From contig DDFE01000098.1 of the NCBI GenBank assembly GCA_002336985.1, positions 10,026 to 15,047 on the forward strand: a stretch of 5,022 bases of DNA, read 5' to 3'. This DNA is from Sphingomonadales bacterium UBA1936 (GTDB lineage: Bacteria; Pseudomonadota; Alphaproteobacteria; Sphingomonadales; Sphingomonadaceae). The notes under the pieces were generated by a model. That model saw only the letters and a program-made list of their open reading frames with translations. It searched no databases and was not told the DNA's origin. The position numbers were made by a program, and so were the translations under genes. Positions 1-5,022 of this stretch are shown piece after piece. Every line of letters starts with the position of its first letter. Position 1 is the stretch's first letter.

Positions 1-2357
1 GCAATCGACATATCCGATTTGGCTAAAACCATTTCCATATTGTCGAGCGTTGCCGCGAAGAACGGCCAGTTCTTCGCCATTTCGCGCAGCAAAACCTTGT
101 CATCGAACGCTTCGACGGCGGCGTGCAGTCCATACCAGCCCGGCAGCATCACCCGCGCCTGTGCCCAGCTGAATACCCAGGGGATCGCGCGCAGATCCTC
201 GATCGCATCGCTCTTGGTGCGGCTGGCGGGGCGCGAACCGATGTTGAGGGTTGCGATCTCCTTCAGCGGCGTCATTGCGCGGAAGAAGGTTTTGAAATTC
301 GGGTTATCGTAGACGAGCGCGCGATAGGCAGTGAAGGCGCTGTCCGACAGTGTCGCCATTGCCGCCGTGAAATGTTCGGCGTCGCTCTTCGACAGCTTCG
401 CCGGCGCGAGGGTCGCTGACACCGTCGCCGCGGCGATCGCCTCGAGATTGGTCGCGGCACTTTCGCGCGAGCCGTACTTCGCGGCGATCACCTCGCCCTG
501 CTCGGTAATGCGAATGCGCCCGCCGACCGTGCCCGGCGGTTGCGCGCGGATCGCGGCGAAGGCAGACCCACCGCCCCGCCCGACCGCACCGCCGCGGCCG
601 TGGAACAGCTGCATCCGCACACCCGCCGCATCGAACACCGGTTTCAGCGCCAGGCTCGCCTGGTGCAACGACCAGACCGACGTCAAATAGCCGCCATCCT
701 TGTTCGAGTCCGAATAGCCGACCATCACCTCCTGATATCCGCGCGCACGAGCGAGATCGCCGAGTTCGGGAATGGCGAAGAACTCGGTCATGATCGCGGG
801 CGCGGCTTCGAGGTCGCCGATCGTTTCGAACAGCGGCACCGGCATCAGCGACGTAGCGGGATCGCCGGCGCGCCAGAGCCCCGCTTGTTTCAACAGGATC
901 AGCAGTTCGAGCAGGTCGGACACCGCATCCGTTTTCGAAATGATCGCCGTGCCGATAACCCCGGCCCCGAACCTGTTTCGCGCGTCGCACGCGGACGTCA
1001 GGATCGCGAGTTCGGAGGCCGTCTCCTCAGATTGCGGCAACGCCGGTCCCGTCAGCGGACGCGGGTTGCCCAGTTCGCGCCGGAGCAATGCCACCCGCTC
1101 GCTCTCATCGAGTGCGGCATAATCCGCTTCGACACCCGCCGCCTTGAACAGGTCGGCAACGCAGCGTTCGTGGACGTCGCTGTTCTGGCGCAGATCGAGG
1201 CGTGCGAGGTGAAACCCGAACACATCGACCGCGCGGATCAGGCGCGACAATGCGCCGCGGCTCTTCAGCCCATTGGCGCTGAGACCGTCGGCAATAATGC
1301 GCAGGTCTGCACGGAAAGCAGCCGGGTCAGCATAGGGTTCAGCCGACACAATCGCGGGACGTGGTGGCGCATGACCGATGCGGTCGGCATAGGTCGCCGC
1401 GAGCCGGGCATAGATACCAGTCATGGCACGGCGATACGCCTCATCCGCGCGGCTCGGCGCGTCATCACCGCTCGCCTCCGCCAGCGCCAGTACTGCGGGA
1501 TCGATCTCGGACAGCGTGCTTGAAATCGAGAGTTCCGCGCCCAGTGCATGTACCCGGTCGAGGTAATAAATGAGCACAGCCTCACCAGCGCGCCCCGTCG
1601 TCAGCCGGAGGGCTGCCGCGTCGACGAACGGGTTTCCGTCCCGGTCGCCACCGATCCAGTTACCGACAGTCAGGAACCCCGGCGTGCGGTGACCCAGCAC
1701 CCGGTCCCATCGGGCGTAGAGCGCGGGCAGTTCGGGCAGGAACACGTCGCGCAGCCAGGCAAGCGCGTTTTCCACCTCGTCGGCGACATACAGACGCTCA
1801 CGCCGCAACGGACGTGTCTGCCACAGCAGTGCGATCTGCCGCGCAATCGCGGTTTCGACGACATCGCCATCCTGGGTTTCGGTGACGCCCGCGTCGCGCA
1901 GTTTCATCAGCGCCGCGATCCGCGCGCGGTGGTCGATCACGCTCTTGCGCCGCACCTCGGTCGGATGAGCGGTCAGCACCGGCACGACACTCGCGCCACC
2001 GAGCATCTCGAGGATCGCCGCCTCGTCGATCCCCCGCGCTTTCAAGTCGGTAACGACTGCGGCGAGATTTGCACCATCCTCGGTCGCCACGCCCTGCCGA
2101 TCCTCGGCAAGGTTGGCGAGCAGCGAAAACAGCATGAACCCGCGCACGAACGCCAGCGTCTCGTCGAGGCTGAGCGCGCCCAGCCCGGTGTCGACCGACT
2201 CCGCATCGATGACACCGCGATATTTATCGACCGACGTCGAGCGGATGTATTCGGTCCGGCGGAACAGTTCTTCGCCGCCCAAATCGCGAATGACATCGCC
2301 AAGTACCCGGCCCAGGAAACGGATGTCGGGGTTCTGCGTGATCGGTTCGGAAGCCAT
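1..2357 (-). CDS. ppc: Phosphoenolpyruvate carboxylase, 3' end cut off by window edge
   Basis: The enzyme adds bicarbonate to phosphoenolpyruvate to give oxaloacetate and phosphate, the main anaplerotic step feeding the TCA cycle; it is cytosolic and Mg2+ dependent. 785 codons are visible without a stop; comparison with the E. coli enzyme (883 aa) suggests about 105-110 C-terminal residues lie beyond base 1. Seen motifs: VLTAHPTEVRRK with the catalytic His131 (E. coli His138); LDLRQNSD with Arg390; PLFET with metal ligand Glu511; VMVGYSDSNKDGG with metal ligand Asp550 and Lys553 (E. coli Lys546); FHGRGGAVGRGGG with His586 and Arg594; GSRPASR from about 707; and VLAKSD with Lys780, matching the aspartate-inhibitor Lys773 of E. 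coli. The rest of the inhibitor site, including the C-terminal Asn, is outside the window. ATG at 2357 gives MASEPITQNPDIRFLG, a normal family N-terminus; GTG at 2372 is an alternative, and neither has a good Shine-Dalgarno. It follows gcdH by 41 bases and may share its transcript. Confidence 0.97.
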   Translation of the reverse strand, partial: MASEPITQNPDIRFLGRVLGDVIRDLGGEELFRRTEYIRSTSVDKYRGVIDAESVDTGLGALSLDETLAFVRGFMLFSLLANLAEDRQGVATEDGANLAAVVTDLKARGIDEAAILEMLGGASVVPVLTAHPTEVRRKSVIDHRARIAALMKLRDAGVTETQDGDVVETAIARQIALLWQTRPLRRERLYVADEVENALAWLRDVFLPELPALYARWDRVLGHRTPGFLTVGNWIGGDRDGNPFVDAAALRLTTGRAGEAVLIYYLDRVHALGAELSISSTLSEIDPAVLALAEASGDDAPSRADEAYRRAMTGIYARLAATYADRIGHAPPRPAIVSAEPYADPAAFRADLRIIADGLSANGLKSRGALSRLIRAVDVFGFHLARLDLRQNSDVHERCVADLFKAAGVEADYAALDESERVALLRRELGNPRPLTGPALPQSEETASELAILTSACDARNRFGAGVIGTAIISKTDAVSDLLELLILLKQAGLWRAGDPATSLMPVPLFETIGDLEAAPAIMTEFFAIPELGDLARARGYQEVMVGYSDSNKDGGYLTSVWSLHQASLALKPVFDAAGVRMQLFHGRGGAVGRGGGSAFAAIRAQPPGTVGGRIRITEQGEVIAAKYGSRESAATNLEAIAAATVSATLAPAKLSKSDAEHFTAAMATLSDSAFTAYRALVYDNPNFKTFFRAMTPLKEIATLNIGSRPASRTKSDAIEDLRAIPWVFSWAQARVMLPGWYGLHAAVEAFDDKVLLREMAKNWPFFAATLDNMEMVLAKSDMSI

Positions 2358-2384
2358 GCTCGCTTGCTGCACCGCAGCGTGAGC
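2358..2384 (-). repeat. Imperfect hairpin directly before the ppc start codon
   Basis: GCTC (2358-2361) pairs with GAGC (2381-2384), and GCTGC (2366-2370) pairs with GCAGC (2374-2378) around a 3-base loop, with an internal loop between the stems. On the minus-strand RNA it ends at the base before the ATG at 2357, so it covers where a ribosome site would be; no clear Shine-Dalgarno is present. No U-run follows, so it is a poor terminator for gcdH. Confidence 0.4.
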
Positions 2385-2398
2385 GGGGTCAATCCGCT

Positions 2399-3613
2399 TT
2401 AGCTGAAGGCTTGAATCCCCGTCTGCGCGCGGCCCAGGATCAGGGCGTGGACGTCGTGCGTGCCCTCGTACGTATTCACCGCTTCCAGGTTCATCGCGTG
2501 GCGGATGACACCATATTCGTCGCTGATGCCATTACCGCCGTGCATGTCGCGGGCAACGCGGGCGATATCGAGCGCCTTGCCGCAATTGTTGCGCTTGATC
2601 AGCGAGATGGCTTCGGGCGCCAGGTTGTGCGCGTCCATCAGGCGGCCCGCCTGCAACGCAGCGCACAGGCCCAGCGTGATTTCGGTCTGCATGTCGGCCA
2701 GCTTCTTCTGAACCAGTTGCGTCGCCGCCAGCGGGCGCCCGAACTGCTTACGGTCGAGCGTATATTGCCGCGCCGCGTGCCAGCAGAACTCCGCCGCTCC
2801 CATCGCGCCCCAGGCAATACCGTAGCGTGCATTATTGAGGCAACCGAACGGACCCTTCAGCCCTTCGACCCCGGCAAGCAGGCGGTCGGCGGGGATGTGG
2901 ACGTCGTCCATCACGATTTCGCCCGTGCCCCAGGCGCGCAGCGAGAACTTGCCTTCGATTTTGGGCGTCGACAGCCCTGCGTCGCCGCGTTCGAGCACGA
3001 AGCCGCGGATCGCGCCGTCATCGCACTTTGCCCAGACGACGAAGACATCGGCGACCGGCGAACTGGTGATCCACATCTTCGCGCCGGACAGGACATAGCC
3101 GCCGTCAACACTCTTCGCGCGCGTCTTCATGCCGCCAGGGTCCGACCCTGCGTCGGGTTCGGTCAGACCGAAGCTGCCGATCCATTCGCCGCTCGCGAGT
3201 TTGGGCAGGTAGCGCTGGCGCTGTTCCTCCGAACCATAGGCCCAGATCGGGTACATCACGAGGCTCGACTGCACCGACATGGCGCTGCGGTACGCGCTGT
3301 CGACGCGCTCGACTTCGCGCGCGATCAGACCATAGGCGACATAGCCGAGGCCCGCGCAGCCATAGCCGTCGATCGTCGGCCCCAGCAGGCCCGCCGCGCC
3401 GAACTTCGCCATCAGGCCACGGTCGTATGTCTCGGTGCGGTTGGATTCGCGCACGATGGGTGCCAGTTCCGCCTGGCAAAACGCCCGCGCCGCATCGCGC
3501 ACCATGCGCTCCTCATCTGTCAGCGCGGCATCGAGCAACAGGGGATCTGCCCAGTCGAACGATGCCCATTTCGGGGCGTGATGCTGGGCGGCGGGGGCAT
3601 GGGCGGTAGCCAT
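2399..3613 (-). CDS. gcdH: Glutaryl-CoA dehydrogenase (acyl-CoA dehydrogenase family)
   Basis: FAD enzyme that oxidises glutaryl-CoA and decarboxylates it to crotonyl-CoA, a late step in lysine and tryptophan breakdown; electrons go to electron-transfer flavoprotein. The protein is 404 aa, a normal length. An acyl-CoA dehydrogenase N-terminal helical domain holds EVERVDSAYRSAMSVQSS (102-117), whose Glu102, Arg109 and Ser110 match the glutaryl carboxylate-binding Glu87, Arg94 and Ser95 of human GCDH. GLTEPDAGSDPGG (149-161) is the family flavin signature. RKQFGRPLAATQLVQ (288-302) and DMHGGNGI (356-363) are C-terminal flavin/dimer motifs. NTYEGTHDVHALILGRA (380-396) carries the catalytic base Glu383 (human Glu370), preceded by Tyr382, as expected for the decarboxylating type. 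The start at 3613 is chosen because GGAG lies 8 bases upstream and the protein then begins MATAHAP; a longer frame from 3661 adds 16 residues (MPESLSNN...) without a good ribosome site. The family call is strong; substrate specificity is inferred from the conserved pocket residues. Confidence 0.95.
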   Translation of the reverse strand: MATAHAPAAQHHAPKWASFDWADPLLLDAALTDEERMVRDAARAFCQAELAPIVRESNRTETYDRGLMAKFGAAGLLGPTIDGYGCAGLGYVAYGLIAREVERVDSAYRSAMSVQSSLVMYPIWAYGSEEQRQRYLPKLASGEWIGSFGLTEPDAGSDPGGMKTRAKSVDGGYVLSGAKMWITSSPVADVFVVWAKCDDGAIRGFVLERGDAGLSTPKIEGKFSLRAWGTGEIVMDDVHIPADRLLAGVEGLKGPFGCLNNARYGIAWGAMGAAEFCWHAARQYTLDRKQFGRPLAATQLVQKKLADMQTEITLGLCAALQAGRLMDAHNLAPEAISLIKRNNCGKALDIARVARDMHGGNGISDEYGVIRHAMNLEAVNTYEGTHDVHALILGRAQTGIQAFS

Positions 3614-3621
3614 GTGTCGAA

Positions 3622-3625
3622 CTCC
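3622..3625 (-). promoter_or_regulatory. Ribosome binding site of gcdH
   Basis: GGAG on the minus strand lies 8 bases before the ATG at 3613. It is the best Shine-Dalgarno match of any start in the window and decides for the shorter gcdH product (404 aa) over the in-frame start at 3661. Confidence 0.75.
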
Positions 3626-3641
3626 GTGAACGGCTAGGTTG

Positions 3642-3678
3642 TTGCTCAGGCTTTCGGGCATTAGCGCCTGATGAGCAA
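3642..3678 (-). repeat. Bulged inverted repeat in the gcdH leader
   Basis: TTGCTCAGGC (3642-3651) and GCCTGATGAGCAA (3666-3678) pair over 10 bp with a 3-base bulge, leaving a 14-base loop. It lies in the 90-base gap between the ydcF-like stop and gcdH start. There is no U-run on either side, so it is not a typical terminator. It may be a leader hairpin, a processing site or a regulator-binding site for gcdH; the sequence alone does not tell which. Confidence 0.4.
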
Positions 3679-3703
3679 GAAGCGGCGTCAGGTCTGGGAA
3701 GAA

Positions 3704-4237
3704 TCAGCGTTGCTCGCCCGTCTCTCGATAACGATCGCGCCACACAGCGCCAATTCCGGCGATGAAGTCGTACGGGATCGCGGCGCATTCGCGCAGCCAC
3801 ATCCTTGAGCGAAGCTCGCGCGGCCCGCGTGCCGGCAAACGAACCGGACGAGCCGCAAAACCCATCATCCAGAACAGCATGCCCACCCGGGGCTGGTGAT
3901 AAGCATCCGTGCAGGACACGATCGCGCCATAGCCGTTCTTGCGCGCGTGTGCCGCAGCCGCACGGACGGTCTGCAGTGTGTCTTTACTGACTTCGTCTAG
4001 GATCAGCCGCTCAGCGGAAACCTTACCCGTCAGCAGATCGGCCATCACAGCCGCTTCGGACGGCGGATAACGCCCCACACTGCCCGACAGGAACAGATCG
4101 ACGCCGGGATCGCTCTCGGCGACCGCTGCGGCATAGCCGGTGCGGCGTGCCAGAGTCGGGCTCGCGGTCCCGTCGGAACGGACCGCCGCCCCGAACACAA
4201 CGGCCAGGGTAAGATGGGCAGCGGGAGATGTCGTCAT
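3704..4237 (-). CDS. YdcF-like / DUF218 domain protein
   Basis: A 177-residue protein of the DUF218 (YdcF/ElyC/SanA-type) family, whose biochemical role is mostly unsettled; E. coli YdcF is reported to bind S-adenosylmethionine and ElyC affects envelope assembly. Motifs in order: a buried strand then GAAVRSDGTASPTLARR (16-32); LFLSGSVG (48-55) followed by an acidic helix with EAAVM (61-65); LILDEVSKDTLQTVRAA (78-94), the family's E-x-S-x-x-T motif; SCTDAYHQPR (108-117), matching the usual (T/S)xxxHxxR; and a C-terminal LRECAAIPYDFIAG helix (148-161). No signal peptide or N-terminal membrane segment is visible, unlike ElyC or SanA, so a cytosolic location is likely. ATG at 4237 starts just before the first strand; a weak GGA sits 5 bases upstream. 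An in-frame ATG at 4297 would add 20 residues unlike the family and lies inside a hairpin. The gene is followed after 90 bases by gcdH in the same direction. Function not assigned. Confidence 0.85.
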   Translation of the reverse strand: MTTSPAAHLTLAVVFGAAVRSDGTASPTLARRTGYAAAVAESDPGVDLFLSGSVGRYPPSEAAVMADLLTGKVSAERLILDEVSKDTLQTVRAAAAHARKNGYGAIVSCTDAYHQPRVGMLFWMMGFAARPVRLPARGPRELRSRMWLRECAAIPYDFIAGIGAVWRDRYRETGEQR

Positions 4238-4243
4238 GGATAT

Positions 4244-4265
4244 CCGTTGCGGTAACGGTAACCGC
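4244..4265 (-). repeat. Overlapping small inverted repeats in the ydcF-like leader
   Basis: On the minus strand the sequence GTTACCGTTACC is a tandem repeat of a 6-base unit. It sits inside two overlapping inverted repeats: GCGGT/ACCGC spanning 4249-4265 with a 7-base spacer, and CCGTT/AACGG spanning 4244-4258 with a 5-base spacer. They cannot form as hairpins together, and the second overlaps the weak GGA ribosome site of the gene starting at 4237. It could be an operator or a leader structure, but arms of 5 bp occur often by chance. Confidence 0.3.
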
Positions 4266-4324
4266 GCCGAAAGGCTCCCCGGATCGCATCCCCTCATCCC
4301 TGGCGGGATGCCACACCGAAACGA

Positions 4325-4348
4325 CGGGGTGGGCCGAAACCCACCCCG
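4325..4348 (-). terminator. Probable rho-independent terminator after the OmpA-family gene
   Basis: A perfect 9-bp inverted repeat (CGGGGTGGG / CCCACCCCG) encloses a 6-base loop that reads TTTCGG on the minus strand, so the RNA would have a UUCG tetraloop closed by a U-G pair. It begins 5 bases after the TAA stop at 4354. The tract after the stem on the minus strand is TCGTTTC, a weak U-run, so termination may be incomplete. Its place and stability make it the best terminator in the window. Confidence 0.72.
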
Positions 4349-4353
4349 CCAGT

Positions 4354-5022
4354 TTACATGCTGCTGTCCATGCCATCCACGGCCTTGCTGACCATGATGT
4401 TCACCGCGACGCGGCGATTCTGTGCCTTGCCTTCAGGTGTCGAATTATCCGCTGCCGGATCGGCCATCGCCATGCCGGTGGGCGTCAGCATGCGATAGGG
4501 TTTCCAGCCGCATGCCTGTTGCAGGTAGTTCACGACGCCCGTCGCGCGCTTTTCACTGAGCGTCTGGTTGTATTCCTGGCTGCCGACTGAATCGGTGTAG
4601 CCGATGACCAGCAACAGGGCGTTGCTCTGTCCCTGTGCCTGCTGGGCAACCTGGCAGAGGTTGGCCTTGGCTTCCTGCGTCAGGTTGTACTTGCCGGTAT
4701 CGAAGTTCACGTTGGTCGTGCCCTTGATATTGTAATTGTCGATATCGGCCACGCGGCTGCGCAGCGCCTCGGTCGCCGCAGTCTGTTCGGCGAAGCGCTG
4801 GTCGGTGCCATTGTGGATCATCGACGCGAACTTCATGTCGCGGTTGGTGACGGTCATCTTGCTGGCGACCAGCCCGCCCGAATATTGGACGGTTTCGACC
4901 GTAACGGGCAGGCCGTTGAGCAACTCGTTCATGCCGAGCTGTTTGGTGCTAGCGCCCAGGAAGCCACCATTCGAACGAATGCGTGTTTCTTCCGTCACGT
5001 CGACGATCGTCTTCTGGCCGCC
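4354..5022 (-). CDS. OmpA-family envelope protein, 5' end outside window
   Basis: Visible are the last 222 residues and a TAA stop; the frame is open to the right edge, so the start and any signal peptide are outside. A GTG at 4998 is in frame but is probably an internal Val. The C-terminal half is an OmpA-like peptidoglycan-binding domain (about visible residues 100-210): NVNFDTGKYNL (105-115), VIGYTDSVGSQEYNQTLSEKRATGVVNYL (within 139-167; given in part as key residues Asp144 and Arg159, which match the diaminopimelate-binding Asp and Arg of E. coli OmpA), and the closing KAQNRRVAVNI (199-209). Two cysteines (123 and 171) could form a disulfide if periplasmic. The N-terminal part (TIVDVTEETRIRSNGG, then a region rich in beta-type residues and a short helix near 77-97) is not an OmpA barrel; it resembles the extension seen in sphingomonad OmpA-family proteins and perhaps a DUF5666-like fold. 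Likely role: tethering the envelope to peptidoglycan; this is inferred from the domain. Confidence 0.93.
   Translation of the reverse strand, partial: GGQKTIVDVTEETRIRSNGGFLGASTKQLGMNELLNGLPVTVETVQYSGGLVASKMTVTNRDMKFASMIHNGTDQRFAEQTAATEALRSRVADIDNYNIKGTTNVNFDTGKYNLTQEAKANLCQVAQQAQGQSNALLLVIGYTDSVGSQEYNQTLSEKRATGVVNYLQQACGWKPYRMLTPTGMAMADPAADNSTPEGKAQNRRVAVNIMVSKAVDGMDSSM

Larger units (their letters stand above)
4238..4353 (-). other. Gap between OmpA-family gene and ydcF-like gene
   Basis: This 116-base non-coding stretch holds the terminator next to the OmpA-family stop, a 6-bp hairpin with a 4-base loop (CATCCC at 4295-4300 and GGGATG at 4305-4310), and the small overlapping inverted repeats at 4244-4265. 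If the terminator works, the promoter of the ydcF-like gene must lie in the stretch left of it. I could not identify a convincing -35/-10 pair by eye. Confidence 0.6.

Noticed and set aside
304..990. A 228-codon minus-strand frame beginning at 990
   Set aside because: It is a shifted frame inside ppc, Arg-rich and without motifs. The ppc frame is continuous across it and carries Glu511, Lys553 and His586.
540..2402. Two long plus-strand open frames (540-1523 and 1548-2402) opposite ppc
   Set aside because: Both are in the same triplet register as the ppc codons, so they are the same GC-rich artefact. The minus strand carries all the conserved PEP carboxylase motifs.
3105..3479. A 124-codon minus-strand frame inside gcdH
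   Set aside because: It is out of frame with the conserved dehydrogenase sequence and shows no domain of its own.
2411..3637. A 408-codon plus-strand open frame opposite gcdH
   Set aside because: Its codons lie exactly on the same triplets as the gcdH codons. In this register an antisense stop needs TTA, CTA or TCA in the sense gene, codons rare in GC-rich DNA, so the open frame is expected. The protein is Arg/Ala/His-rich without a recognisable domain.
4316..4339. Repeated CCGAAA (4267, 4316, 4334) near the OmpA terminator
   Set aside because: Three copies of a 6-base word at uneven spacing are not enough for a binding-site array, and one is simply the terminator loop.
1..5022. Mobile element, CRISPR, defence or toxin-antitoxin system
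   Set aside because: No transposase, integrase, spaced direct repeats, tRNA or small paired genes were seen; gene content, strand and base composition look uniform and housekeeping.

Overview
The window is a stretch of high-GC chromosomal DNA in which every convincing gene lies on the minus strand. The protein sequences (a PEP carboxylase, a glutaryl-CoA dehydrogenase, and an OmpA-family protein with an N-terminal extension of the type I associate with sphingomonads) suggest an alphaproteobacterium, most likely Sphingomonadaceae. That placement is from memory of protein families, not from a search.

In the direction of transcription (right to left) the layout is: the 3' part of an OmpA-family envelope protein gene (5022-4354, start outside the window); a strong GC-rich hairpin right after its stop, probably a terminator; a 116-base gap with several small inverted repeats; a small YdcF/DUF218-family gene (4237-3704); a 90-base gap with a bulged hairpin and a clear ribosome binding site; a full-length glutaryl-CoA dehydrogenase gene (3613-2399); a 41-base gap with an imperfect hairpin; and phosphoenolpyruvate carboxylase (2357 to beyond base 1, missing roughly its last 105-110 residues). 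The PEP carboxylase fills almost the whole left half and its frame is open from its start to the window edge, with all visible active-site motifs intact.

The last three genes run in one direction with short gaps and no convincing terminator between them, so they may be one transcription unit (ydcF-like, gcdH, ppc). The OmpA gene is probably separate because of the hairpin behind it. The metabolic link is plausible but not strong: glutaryl-CoA dehydrogenase feeds lysine/tryptophan carbon towards acetyl-CoA, and PEP carboxylase refills oxaloacetate so that acetyl-CoA can enter the TCA cycle. The role of the DUF218 protein is unknown.

I found no mobile element, CRISPR array, tRNA or rRNA, and nothing that looks like an undescribed system. 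This is mainly ordinary housekeeping DNA. The points worth a second look are small: start-site choice for gcdH, inverted repeats in the leaders, and the gene neighbourhood. Long plus-strand open frames opposite ppc and gcdH are register artefacts of GC-rich coding DNA.
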